Shown: positions 1 through 8,602 of the stretch, piece by piece
Numbering within the stretch: the first letter of the stretch is position 1
Layout of the letters: each line of letters starts with the position of its first letter
DNA from: Leptospira_A soteropolitanensis
Lineage (GTDB): Bacteria; Spirochaetota; Leptospiria; Leptospirales; Leptospiraceae
Reading direction: 5' to 3' (one strand)
Length of the DNA: 64,000 bases
Assembly: GCF_026151335.1 (NCBI RefSeq)
Contig: NZ_JAMQPP010000009.1
Program-made: the position numbers and the translations under genes
The notes under the pieces: generated by a model
Databases searched by the model: none
What the model saw: only the letters and a program-made list of their open reading frames with translations
Told to the model about the DNA's origin: nothing

Positions 1-401
1 CAGATTTACATGATGAGTTTCCTCATATTGGTTATGATAAAATTCGGGACTTTCTCTACCAAAAAGCGGCCGTGATCTACGGTTACACCTTAGAACTTAT
101 GCAAAATGGAAACGAACCTGTGGACCAGGCAGCAGGAATGCTCGGACCCGATACAGATAATAACTGGGGATTTGATGGCGTTATTTATCTCAATGCTTTT
201 CTTACGAAGAAATTCAAAGACCAGATGGCTCCAAAACCAGAAGACCAAGTGTTACTTTTATCGCGCGCCAAACGTACGCTAGCAAGGCTCTACGGATCAG
301 GTAAAGCTTCCAAAGGAAAGCCAGGTCCCATTGTCGAAATGACACGCGAGTTGTATGATGAATATAATGCAATTTTAGAAGCAATGGGCGGCGAGAAGTA
401 A
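1..401 (+). CDS. 3' end of an unrecognised protein (5' end outside window)
   Basis: The reading frame is open from base 3 to the TAA at 399-401, so the first bases belong to the C-terminal part of a longer gene and no start codon should be assigned inside the window. The visible ~132 residues are soluble-looking, with no signal peptide or membrane segment, and end in a charged helical tail. I do not recognise the family. The stop lies 4 bases before the start of truA, so the two genes are probably co-transcribed. Coding status is well supported by the long open frame and tight spacing; function is unknown. Confidence 0.7.
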   Translation, partial: DLHDEFPHIGYDKIRDFLYQKAAVIYGYTLELMQNGNEPVDQAAGMLGPDTDNNWGFDGVIYLNAFLTKKFKDQMAPKPEDQVLLLSRAKRTLARLYGSGKASKGKPGPIVEMTRELYDEYNAILEAMGGEK

Positions 402-405
402 GGGT

Positions 406-1200
406 TTGCCCAATTACGCTCTCCTCGTCGAATACGACGGTAATGATTTTTACGGCTGGCAAAAACAAAAAGAATTACCGACTGTACAAGCATCCATTGA
501 ATCTGCTCTATCCATTATTCTAAGAAAAAACCCCGCATCACGTTTGTCAGTAGCTGGTCGAACGGACACTGGTGTTCATGCTCTAGGAATGGTATGTAAT
601 TTTAAAACAGAGTATCCAATCCCTAACTTTCATAAATTACTTGTCTCCATCAACGCACTCACTCCTAAAGGAGTTTCTGTCAAAAACGCAATGGAAGTTC
701 CTCCGGAGTTTCATTCACGGTTTAGTTGTACAGGAAGAGAATACATCTATAAAATTTATTACAGTAAATATGAAAGTAGTTTCGTTGAGGGCAGAGCCTT
801 CTGGGAGAAACATCATGTGGATTGGGACTATGTGGAAAACCAACTCCAAAATCTAATCGGCGAGAAAGACTTTCGATCCCTAACCAAAGCAAAGTCAATG
901 GCAGGCAAACGTGCCGTTAGGGAAATTTTTGACATCCGATTGGAACGATTGACACCAGATTGGATCCAAATCCGCATTCGAGCCAATGGATTTATGCACA
1001 ATATGGTTCGTATTACGGTAGGAACTTTACTAGACATTGGAAAGGGACGTTGGAAATCTAGATCCATCGGCTCCATTTTGGAAGAGAAAAACCGTTCGAC
1101 CGCAGGAATCACGCTCCCGCCGGATGGTCTCTATTTTGTCCGCGCATATTACGAAGATTATCCGGAAATTCATGAATTGTATAAAATCACTCTTCCTTAG
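406..1200 (+). CDS. truA: tRNA pseudouridine synthase A
   Basis: TruA converts uridines 38-40 of the tRNA anticodon stem-loop to pseudouridine in the cytoplasm. The 264-residue length is typical. The N-terminus has the YDGNDFYGWQ motif (residues 10-19). The catalytic motif AGRTDTGVHAL puts the nucleophilic aspartate at D54. RANGFMHNMVRITVGTLL in the C-terminal half is also diagnostic. The start is a TTG at 406, 4 bases after the upstream stop; no ATG fits the conserved N-terminus, and a GGCGAGAAGTAAGG stretch just upstream can serve as ribosome binding site. The last 29 bases overlap the start of the next gene. Family assignment is firm. Confidence 0.97.
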   Translation: MPNYALLVEYDGNDFYGWQKQKELPTVQASIESALSIILRKNPASRLSVAGRTDTGVHALGMVCNFKTEYPIPNFHKLLVSINALTPKGVSVKNAMEVPPEFHSRFSCTGREYIYKIYYSKYESSFVEGRAFWEKHHVDWDYVENQLQNLIGEKDFRSLTKAKSMAGKRAVREIFDIRLERLTPDWIQIRIRANGFMHNMVRITVGTLLDIGKGRWKSRSIGSILEEKNRSTAGITLPPDGLYFVRAYYEDYPEIHELYKITLP

Positions 1201-1810
1201 CCTTTTTCTTGCAATTACACTGTTTTCTGGACTACTTTCCGCACAAACTCTAGAAGAATACAACAAACGCCGGTATGAAATCGGGGGCTGGGTCGGTGCG
1301 GCAAACCCGATGCCCGGAACTCCCACTGTTCGCGTTTTAGAAACTACGCTTGGAGGTGGGTTCTATGCGAGAATGCCTTGGCCTTGGATTTTTTATACAG
1401 AAGTGGGTGGATCTTATGCCGTGTTTTTATCAAGATCTGAACGGGCACTCACTGCGATCCCACTCTATGCCGCTCTTGCCTATAAAATTCCAGTAGAACT
1501 TCCTATCCAATTTTTTATCAAAGGTGGAGGAGGTTCTGCTTATGTTGTCGCTCGTCCTGCTGATACGGCTCGTTGGGATCCATCCGCCTATGCCGGGTTA
1601 GAAGCTAGTTTTATTGCTGGTCGTAGAATTCGCATCGGTGTTAGATTGGATTATCATAAGATCTTTGAAACACAAATGGATGTTCCTAATCAATATAGAT
1701 ACCCACTTTCCAGTCCTTATGATGACCCAAGGCTACAAAATCCGGCTAATTATACTTTGCAGAACGTAGATTTTTTCTATTTCGGTCTAACAGTGGGAGT
1801 TTTATTTTAA
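1172..1810 (+). CDS. Exported protein, probably outer-membrane beta-barrel-like
   Basis: I place the start at the ATG at 1172, inside the 3' end of truA, because residues 1-24 then form a normal signal peptide (MNCIKSLFLSLFLAITLFSG followed by a LLSAQ cleavage region). Longer readings in this frame only translate the truA coding strand out of frame. The mature ~190 residues are rich in glycine and aromatic residues with alternating hydrophobic strands, and the protein ends in YFGLTVGVLF. A C-terminal phenylalanine after alternating residues is typical of small outer-membrane barrels. No specific family is recognised. It is coupled to truA by overlap and followed 1 base later by a lipoprotein gene. 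The barrel call is inference. Confidence 0.75.
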   Translation: MNCIKSLFLSLFLAITLFSGLLSAQTLEEYNKRRYEIGGWVGAANPMPGTPTVRVLETTLGGGFYARMPWPWIFYTEVGGSYAVFLSRSERALTAIPLYAALAYKIPVELPIQFFIKGGGGSAYVVARPADTARWDPSAYAGLEASFIAGRRIRIGVRLDYHKIFETQMDVPNQYRYPLSSPYDDPRLQNPANYTLQNVDFFYFGLTVGVLF

Positions 1811-1811
1811 T

Positions 1812-3119
1812 ATGAAATCCTTCATAATACCTATTTTTGTATTTTTTTCACATATAATCTTATTCATCGATTGTAAAACCAAACTAGATTTAGGTGATGA
1901 ATCAAAACTTCCGGTTATCTCCACTCTCTTTAATAACAGAATGTTATTACTTCTAAAAGGAACCTATGCCACAGACAATCCACTGGATTGGAACGAGCTG
2001 AATAACGGAACCGGAGAATTGTATATGGATTCCCAAGGGGAAGGTCTTGATCCAACCATGACTTTGGTGAACAGACCAAAAGTCGGAAATTTACCAATCT
2101 TTTTGGATATTGGAGAAGTTAGGATCTCTAGTAAGTACGTAAAAGGTTTAAACGACCTGACACAAATTCGAGATACTGTGGATTCTAATAAATTTTGGGA
2201 CTATATTGCCCCAAACAGACAAGTATTTTGTACCGTGACTTACTCATTCGATAACAATACATGTACAGAGAGTAATGGAATCATGAAAGCCAGTGATTTT
2301 TTTACAGGTATTGGAGCCCAGTTCCCTTCTAACGATCCATCTTCTGAAACCATTGGTTGGGAAAGTTCCTATTCTGCTGGAAGATCTTGGTTTGGGCGGG
2401 AATACTATTACGCTGCCATTTATTTTCGTTCTCTTGTGACTGGATACGCTTTGGATGCGGGAGCTCCTGTTACCGGTCGATTCGATAACAGACCGATTGT
2501 GAATGGACTCAATATTGTTCCACGTAACAATTATATTGCGGGAACCTCAACATCTGCGAAAAGTACAATTGTCCCAAAATTATTTCCTGCACTTTATAGC
2601 CAACTTCCTAGCCAGTCTGTCCAGTCTGATATGCAAGTTCGAGATGGATTTGACCCTTATATCCTGGAAGTACGAGTCAATTTAAAAGAGAACTTAATGT
2701 TACACTCTTATGTGACAAGTCGTGCTACCACAGTCACTTATGTAGGAATCAGTGACATCTTCTATGACCATAAAGGTGAAGGGGACGCAGGTGGAAATTT
2801 ATTGACTAGAGCAAGGATTATTTATCCGGAAACCGCATCTAGTTTAACAATATCAGGCGGCGGAAACTCTTTGTTGCATTACTTTGGAATCTTTAGAGAA
2901 CAAGAAACTGATTTTTTAAACGTTTTGCCTCTTGCTGCTACACCAGCCAAACAAGGTGCCAAAATCAAATACCTAAACCCAGGTACTTATAAGGCGGTTT
3001 GTTTAGGAGACCTTGTGAAACAGGACGGCTTTCCTGATACTGTAGTACGAGAGACTACATTTAATATCCCGGAATACCCTTTCCGACAGACGTATAACGT
3101 TGATTTGACTTGCCCTTAG
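1812..3119 (+). CDS. Putative lipoprotein, function unknown
   Basis: The 435-residue protein begins with MKSFIIPIFVFFSHIILFIDC, a hydrophobic signal ending in a spirochaete-style lipobox (FIDC, Cys21), so it is probably lipidated and anchored in an envelope membrane. The mature part is Asn/Ser/Tyr-rich and beta-looking, with a few scattered cysteines, and I see no catalytic motif. It starts 1 base after the preceding exported protein, so the two probably form an envelope pair. I do not recognise a family. The next gene begins 78 bases later after a T-rich stretch and an inverted repeat. Confidence 0.8.
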   Translation: MKSFIIPIFVFFSHIILFIDCKTKLDLGDESKLPVISTLFNNRMLLLLKGTYATDNPLDWNELNNGTGELYMDSQGEGLDPTMTLVNRPKVGNLPIFLDIGEVRISSKYVKGLNDLTQIRDTVDSNKFWDYIAPNRQVFCTVTYSFDNNTCTESNGIMKASDFFTGIGAQFPSNDPSSETIGWESSYSAGRSWFGREYYYAAIYFRSLVTGYALDAGAPVTGRFDNRPIVNGLNIVPRNNYIAGTSTSAKSTIVPKLFPALYSQLPSQSVQSDMQVRDGFDPYILEVRVNLKENLMLHSYVTSRATTVTYVGISDIFYDHKGEGDAGGNLLTRARIIYPETASSLTISGGGNSLLHYFGIFREQETDFLNVLPLAATPAKQGAKIKYLNPGTYKAVCLGDLVKQDGFPDTVVRETTFNIPEYPFRQTYNVDLTCP

Positions 3120-3176
3120 TAAAAAATTAGTTTCCTTTCTCAATTTTACTTTTTTTTTAGTACCGTTTTTTGTGAT

Positions 3177-3194
3177 ATTGGTAAAAGTACCAAT
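3177..3194 (+). promoter_or_regulatory. 7-bp inverted repeat abutting the cyclase start codon
   Basis: ATTGGTA-AAAG-TACCAAT is a perfect 7-bp inverted repeat with a 4-base loop. It ends 3 bases before the ATG of the adenylate cyclase gene, where a ribosome binding site would be expected; no clear Shine-Dalgarno is visible. The sequence TAGTACC recurs about 25 bases upstream. It could be an operator or an mRNA hairpin limiting initiation. The repeat is seen directly; its role is inference. Confidence 0.35.
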
Positions 3195-3197
3195 GAT

Positions 3198-5048
3198 ATG
3201 AAAACGATATTGCTAAAACTCCGTACTCTACTAACCAAGGATTCCCTCCCTCACGGTGAATTGCAGTTTCCTATTCGATACAAACTCCTTCTTATTACCT
3301 CAGTTGTACTGCTAATCTCCATGTCAGGAATCATCTTTCTTGCTTCCTACTTTTTCAGAAAGGATAGTGAGGTTCGAGTAAAAGAAAACAATATCAAGAT
3401 CAATGAAATTCTTTCTTTAAAAGTTAAATCGGATTTACATTCGATGAAACAAGATGTTCATATCACTGCATCTGCGATTCTAAGAAACCCTAATTCAGCC
3501 AATGCCATCGCAAAGGAATTGTTTGATGAGGATCAAAACTTTCTTTTAGTTGGGGCTTATGATGCGAGTCTGAATCCAAAATTTGAAGCACTTAATGATC
3601 AGTTTCTTCAAAAATATGATTACCAAAAATCCGAAGTAAAAGAATTACTTCGGAGTATCCAACCTAAATTAAAAAAATCATTTAGCGGAACAACTGTGAT
3701 TTGGAATGCAAGTCCTCGTTTTCGTCATCCAATCCTTTGTTTGAGTTTTCCACTTTCTGAATCAAAAGATACACAAACTATTCTTGTTACCTTGGTTAAA
3801 CTTGATAGTTTGTTAGATGCCTTCCAAACATCAGGTCCTGTAGAAACCTTCCTTGTCAGTGAAGACGGAAGTGTACTCGCACATCCAGATGCAAAAGTAG
3901 TATTATCCGGTATTAATTTAAATGATCTACCCATTGTGGAACGAATGAAAAAATCAACCGTTGACAATGGTCAGTTCCGTTACGAATCAAAAGACGGTGT
4001 TTCCTATTTAGGATCTTTCAAAAAATTAGGACTCGGTGGTGTAGGCGTTATCTCACAAGTACGGGAAGCCAAAATCTTTGAAGAAGTCAATAATATCCAA
4101 AAAAGGAATGTTTATATCCTAATTGTTTCACTTGCTCTTTCATTTATCGTAGTTTATATTTTTGCGAAATCTCTTTCAACACCCATTCTGAAACTAGTGG
4201 ATGCTTCTGAAGAAATTAGGAGAGGAAATTATCATATTGAACTCCATGCTACAACTCATGATGAAATCGGGACTTTGACCAAATCATTCGTAAGTATGGG
4301 GCGGGGTTTGGAAGAACGAGAAAAATTAAAAGATTCCTTTGGACGATTTGTCAACCAAGACATTGCAGAAATGGCTGCTAAAGGGAAATTATCTCTTGGT
4401 GGACAAAGAAAATACTGCACTATATTTTTTTCTGACATTAGAAGTTTTACAGCCATTTCAGAGAAACTGCAACCAGAAGAAGTGGTTGAATTTTTAAACC
4501 AATACATGACAGAAATGGTGAAATGTGTTCAAGAGACGGGTGGTACTGTAGATAAGTTTATTGGTGATGCCATCATGGCGACATGGGGTGCACTCCGAGA
4601 TTCAAAAAACCATGCCAAACAAACCGTAGAAGCAGCACTTCGGATGCGAGACAAACTCATTGAATTCAATCAGGGAAGAGGTACTGTAAAAAAACCAATC
4701 ATTCAAATTGGTTGCGGTATTAATACTGGATTTGTGATTGCAGGACAAATTGGAAGTTCGGACAAAATGGAATACACTGTAATTGGAGATTCTGTGAACC
4801 TCGCATCAAGAGTGGAGTCTTTAAACAAAGAAACTCATACCGATATTCTCATCACAGAAACCACTTACCAAGAAGTAAAAGCAGATTATAACGTGATGAG
4901 TATGGGTGAGATCGAATTAAAAGGTAAATCAAAACCCCAAAAGGTTTATGCAATACTAGGAAGAAAATCTGATCCAAATTGTCCCAAAAACTTAGGTGAG
5001 TTACAAAAGTTAGTTGGAATAACTGTGACGAAAAAGGGGAAAAAATGA
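3198..5048 (+). CDS. Membrane-bound adenylate cyclase (class III) with sensor and HAMP domains
   Basis: The protein probably makes cAMP in response to an extracytoplasmic signal. The order is transmembrane segment (about 27-52), periplasmic Cache-like sensor region (about 53-300), second transmembrane segment (about 304-323), HAMP linker, and a C-terminal class III cyclase domain (about 400-590). Metal-binding aspartates are visible at D413 (FSDIRSF) and D457 (DKFIGDA). The base-selecting residues are Lys453 and Thr527 (EYTVIGDSVN), the Lys/Thr combination of bacterial adenylate rather than guanylate cyclases. The 616-residue length fits this architecture. Its stop overlaps the next start (ATGA), coupling it to a FecR-domain protein. 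Confidence 0.93.
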   Translation: MKTILLKLRTLLTKDSLPHGELQFPIRYKLLLITSVVLLISMSGIIFLASYFFRKDSEVRVKENNIKINEILSLKVKSDLHSMKQDVHITASAILRNPNSANAIAKELFDEDQNFLLVGAYDASLNPKFEALNDQFLQKYDYQKSEVKELLRSIQPKLKKSFSGTTVIWNASPRFRHPILCLSFPLSESKDTQTILVTLVKLDSLLDAFQTSGPVETFLVSEDGSVLAHPDAKVVLSGINLNDLPIVERMKKSTVDNGQFRYESKDGVSYLGSFKKLGLGGVGVISQVREAKIFEEVNNIQKRNVYILIVSLALSFIVVYIFAKSLSTPILKLVDASEEIRRGNYHIELHATTHDEIGTLTKSFVSMGRGLEEREKLKDSFGRFVNQDIAEMAAKGKLSLGGQRKYCTIFFSDIRSFTAISEKLQPEEVVEFLNQYMTEMVKCVQETGGTVDKFIGDAIMATWGALRDSKNHAKQTVEAALRMRDKLIEFNQGRGTVKKPIIQIGCGINTGFVIAGQIGSSDKMEYTVIGDSVNLASRVESLNKETHTDILITETTYQEVKADYNVMSMGEIELKGKSKPQKVYAILGRKSDPNCPKNLGELQKLVGITVTKKGKK

Positions 5049-6946
5049 ATTTAGATAAACGTGATCGTCTCGTACTCTTCACCCTTTTAAGTGTCGCGAT
5101 CCTTTTTACAATTTTATTTTATTTAGATCTAAATCGTAAGATTAGCATTGGAGATCGAGAAGTAGTTGGAACCATCTTTTTCAAAAACAACATTGTGCAA
5201 CGGAAATTTGAAGACGAAGTCATTTGGGAAAAACTAGAAAATAACAGTGCTCTTACAAATAAAGATACGATTCGATCCGAAGCTTTTTCTGACGCACTCA
5301 TACGACTAAAAGACGGAACAGAAATTAACATCGACGAAAATTCAATGTTTAACTTGGATTTGACGGGTGAAGAACCAAACTTAGAATTCACCCAAGGATC
5401 TCTAGAAGTCAAAAAGAACGATTCACAAAAAAGCCAAATCAAAATCACAAGTTCTGGAAGTGAAATTAACGTTGATTCAGGAAATGTTAAAATAGAACGT
5501 TCCAAAGAAAGAGATCTCAGTCTATTTGTCGAAAAAGGAAAAACGACCATCAAAGAAAAAGATGGTAAATCAGTTTCTGTAGAAGAAGGGAAAAAAGCTG
5601 AATTCAAAAAGACAGGAATTGAAATCAAAAAAATTCCTGTAGCTTTGGTAGCACCAACATCTCAAAAACTATTTTATGCAGAACCAGAAGAAGTAACAGT
5701 CCACTTCCGATGGAAAGTAGAATCCGGATACGAAGATCCTGTTTTGGAAATCTCCAGGTCACCTAATTTCCAACTGACGTTCATTAATGAAAAAGTAGAA
5801 GGAACCCAAGCGGACCTACGACTAAAAGAGGGTACTTTTTACTGGAGAATAAAAGTAAAAAGTAAATCAGGAAATGGTAATGAATTTAGTGAGGTTAATA
5901 AATTCTTTGTAGCAAAAATGGAATCGTTCCAGGGAGAATCTCCAGAGCAAGGAACGATAATTCCCTATGTCCAAACTTTTCCCTTAGTCACTCTTACTTG
6001 GACTAAACTTTCTACTACCAACTCCTATAAGTTGGTGATATCTAATTCCCCAAAACTAACAAACCCAGTAAAAGAATTAGAAACTACAGCAAACCAAATC
6101 TCCTATGACGATTTAAAAGAAGGTACTTACTACTGGAAGGTCATAGGCAAATCATCTTTTCCTGACACAAAAGACCGAGAAAGCCAGACTCTTTCCTTTA
6201 CAATCAAAAAACAGAATTCAATACCTGCACCGAAATGGTTACGACCAACTCCAAACTCAGAAATTTCTGCGGATGAAATTAAACAAAACCAAGCCATTTT
6301 GATTTGGGATGGAAATGCAGAATTAAAATCTTACCAATTGAAAATCTTTAAAGACCCAAAATTGGGAAATGTTGTTTTTTCTGAAGAGACAGCTTCTAAT
6401 TTCCTTGTACCAAATTGGAACCTATTAGGAAAAGGAACACTTTACGCTACTGTGATCGGTAAATCCAAAGAAGGAAAAGAAACAGAATCCTCGACTGTAT
6501 TAAGTTTTACCTTGGTGGACAAAAAGAAAATTCCAGAACCAGAAGTTGAACCTAAAGACAATAAATTAACAAAATCGGAACCTAAATTAGAAATGATGTC
6601 TCCCAATGGAACCATTGTACAAATGAAAGGGAAAACTAGTTTAGATTTCCAATGGAAAGTATCTGGTGTGACAGGTGAAAGGTATGATTTAGTTTTATAC
6701 CAACACTCAGGAGATAAAAAAACAGCCATATATAAAATTTCGACAAAGGATTTTAAACACTCCTTAAAAGATTTAAGTATCTTAGATGAAGGATCTTTTT
6801 CTTGGGATCTCAGTGTGTATAAAGATTCAAGTTTATTACTTTCGAGAAAAGGAAGTTTTATTCTGGCACTGGATCAATTAAAATCTTTAAAACCATCTGA
6901 TATTGAATTCATTTCTCCGAAACGGTTGTATAAAGAAAAAAGATGA
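5045..6946 (+). CDS. FecR-domain protein with Ig/FN3-like repeats
   Basis: A single N-terminal transmembrane anchor (about 8-27) is followed by a FecR-type domain (about 40-160, including DALIRLKDGTEINIDENS), which in related proteins is periplasmic. Four beta-rich modules follow, recognisable by recurring motifs such as EGTFYWRIKVKS, EGTYYWKVIGKS, GTLYATVIGKS and EGSFSWDLSVYK, consistent with Ig or fibronectin-like folds. The 633-residue protein is very lysine-rich. Its start overlaps the cyclase stop by 4 bases and its stop overlaps the next gene by 4 bases, so the three are one translational unit. A role in surface sensing or scaffolding for the cyclase is inferred from context only. Confidence 0.82.
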   Translation: MNLDKRDRLVLFTLLSVAILFTILFYLDLNRKISIGDREVVGTIFFKNNIVQRKFEDEVIWEKLENNSALTNKDTIRSEAFSDALIRLKDGTEINIDENSMFNLDLTGEEPNLEFTQGSLEVKKNDSQKSQIKITSSGSEINVDSGNVKIERSKERDLSLFVEKGKTTIKEKDGKSVSVEEGKKAEFKKTGIEIKKIPVALVAPTSQKLFYAEPEEVTVHFRWKVESGYEDPVLEISRSPNFQLTFINEKVEGTQADLRLKEGTFYWRIKVKSKSGNGNEFSEVNKFFVAKMESFQGESPEQGTIIPYVQTFPLVTLTWTKLSTTNSYKLVISNSPKLTNPVKELETTANQISYDDLKEGTYYWKVIGKSSFPDTKDRESQTLSFTIKKQNSIPAPKWLRPTPNSEISADEIKQNQAILIWDGNAELKSYQLKIFKDPKLGNVVFSEETASNFLVPNWNLLGKGTLYATVIGKSKEGKETESSTVLSFTLVDKKKIPEPEVEPKDNKLTKSEPKLEMMSPNGTIVQMKGKTSLDFQWKVSGVTGERYDLVLYQHSGDKKTAIYKISTKDFKHSLKDLSILDEGSFSWDLSVYKDSSLLLSRKGSFILALDQLKSLKPSDIEFISPKRLYKEKR

Positions 6947-7953
6947 AATTAAATTTGAAACGTGTTTTTATAATATTTGGATTACTCTCTTTTTCTATCG
7001 GAGCACAAGACGGGACCAAATTGATCGCTTGGAAACCAATTCCAGATGCTAGTGGTTACCAAATCCAGATCAAAGAAAAAACTGGGAAAATTGTTATCGA
7101 TAAAAAGATAGATACTCCTTACCAATCCATTGAAGACCTACCATCGGGAGTATATCTCGTAAGGACAGCACCGTTAAACTTATTTAAAAAACCGGCGGTT
7201 TGGTCAGCTTGGAAGGATTTGGAAGTGATTCTTTCTGAACCACCTAAAGTTGTGACTGAAGAAGAAAAACCAATCATCCTTCCTAAATCGGAATCTAAAA
7301 CAGAAAAAACTATTGCGAATGTCACAATTGAAGGGGAACATTTTTTAGATGCTACCAAGGTAGATTTAACAAAGAAAAATGTGGCTCTTCCCATTTTAAG
7401 TAAGGAAGTTAAATCATCGGAACGAATTGATTTGAAAGTAGATACGACTGATGCAAAATCAGGTCCCTATGATTTAACAGTGACCAACCCCTACCAAAAG
7501 CCAAAGGTGGTTACAAATTTTGTTAAGGTAGAAGAACCAAAACATAGTGAAGATGATGATTCCAAAAAATCTAAAATATCTGTTCCCAAAGGAAAACCAT
7601 TTCGAGACTATTCTTACGAGGAGATGTTAGCATTCCTCGAAACAGATGTTGCAGTAAACTGCAAAAACACAAAAGTACCGGCGTTAACTCTCAGCGAATG
7701 CCACAAAACTTATGTTATATTAAACTTTACTAGTGAAGACAATCAATCGGTATTCGAATTCTACAAACTAATTAACGAAAATGAATCTGATCGAATCAGT
7801 GCTTACCAATACTTTGCAAAAAACTGTTCTCCGAAATTTAGGCCAGCGTTCGAAAGAATGGAGCTACAATTGAAAAATCAGAGGAATTTGGACCCAGAGG
7901 AAAAACAAACCTTAACCCAAGAATTGGCGAAATTTCGAAATTGTACTAGATAA
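6943..7953 (+). CDS. Exported protein with FN3-like and IPT/TIG-like segments
   Basis: Residues 1-21 look like a signal peptide (ending FSIGAQ). The next ~90 residues continue the module style of the upstream FecR protein (IAWKPIPDASGYQIQI, then DLPSGVYLVRTAPL). Residues around 125-195 resemble an IPT/TIG Ig-like domain (NVTIEGEHFLDATKVDL). A lysine/serine-rich linker leads to an alpha-helical C-terminal domain with four cysteines (around C239, C252, C286, C334). I do not recognise the C-terminal domain. The gene overlaps its upstream neighbour by 4 bases, and the shared modules suggest that the two proteins interact or arose by duplication. Confidence 0.75.
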   Translation: MKLNLKRVFIIFGLLSFSIGAQDGTKLIAWKPIPDASGYQIQIKEKTGKIVIDKKIDTPYQSIEDLPSGVYLVRTAPLNLFKKPAVWSAWKDLEVILSEPPKVVTEEEKPIILPKSESKTEKTIANVTIEGEHFLDATKVDLTKKNVALPILSKEVKSSERIDLKVDTTDAKSGPYDLTVTNPYQKPKVVTNFVKVEEPKHSEDDDSKKSKISVPKGKPFRDYSYEEMLAFLETDVAVNCKNTKVPALTLSECHKTYVILNFTSEDNQSVFEFYKLINENESDRISAYQYFAKNCSPKFRPAFERMELQLKNQRNLDPEEKQTLTQELAKFRNCTR

Positions 7954-8005
7954 ATTCTTTTTCTTTTGCTTGTAAGGAATCCCATTTTTTAGTCCCATTA
8001 GGAGA

Positions 8006-8602
8006 ATGAGATACTCTTTGATTGCCTCGGTTGGAATTACGCTTGTCACAATGCAAGCCCTCCATTCCGAACCATCCGTTCTGAGCCAAAATGTGAAAGA
8101 AGTCACAACAAGAATCCAAGATTTGGCTCTTTATCCTACTCTTTCTAAAAAAAGACTCTACGGTGCCGTTTCTAAAGGTGGTGCCATTCGATTTGATTTA
8201 AGGGCAGGAGAATCCTCGCCACAATCAATCGGAATTGGGATTGCCACCGATGGAAAATTAAAAGAGTGGGTGCTGACTGTTTATTCCGGTAACGGTCAAA
8301 ACGAAAATCCTGCCATCTTAAGAAAAGAAAAGATCGAAGGTGAGTCGCAATGGGTTTTCGAACTGTTGGCTCCACCGGAAGAAATCACAGTGGAAATTCA
8401 AAATCTAAATTCAGATTCTCCGGTCACTGTAGTGGAAATTGTACACGGATATTATTACGGATACTCAGTGGATAAAGAAAACAATACCAAACCACAACCA
8501 CAAAATCCAACAAAACCTAATCCGACAGACCCTGAAAAACTTTCACCTAACGATGTACAGAATCGGACAGAATTTTATCGAGCTCCTTTTACAAAGGACT
8601 GA
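8006..8602 (+). CDS. Secreted hypothetical protein
   Basis: The ATG at 8006 follows a good ribosome binding site (AGGAG, 3 bases before the start). The N-terminus MRYSLIASVGITLVTMQALHS is a plausible signal peptide. The mature domain (about 25-155) is beta-rich, and a proline/asparagine-rich tail (about 156-185) follows. I do not recognise the family. The last 28 bases overlap the 3' end of the convergent minus-strand gene. It may be co-transcribed with the three-gene cyclase cluster upstream (52-base gap) but has its own ribosome binding site. Confidence 0.72.
   Translation: MRYSLIASVGITLVTMQALHSEPSVLSQNVKEVTTRIQDLALYPTLSKKRLYGAVSKGGAIRFDLRAGESSPQSIGIGIATDGKLKEWVLTVYSGNGQNENPAILRKEKIEGESQWVFELLAPPEEITVEIQNLNSDSPVTVVEIVHGYYYGYSVDKENNTKPQPQNPTKPNPTDPEKLSPNDVQNRTEFYRAPFTKD

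Noticed and set aside
1037..1171. Upstream extension of the beta-barrel-like gene
   Set aside because: It lies inside truA in another frame and would bury the signal peptide.
5119..5628. A 169-codon minus-strand frame opposite the FecR gene
   Set aside because: It is a compositional shadow of the lysine/glutamate-rich plus-strand gene.
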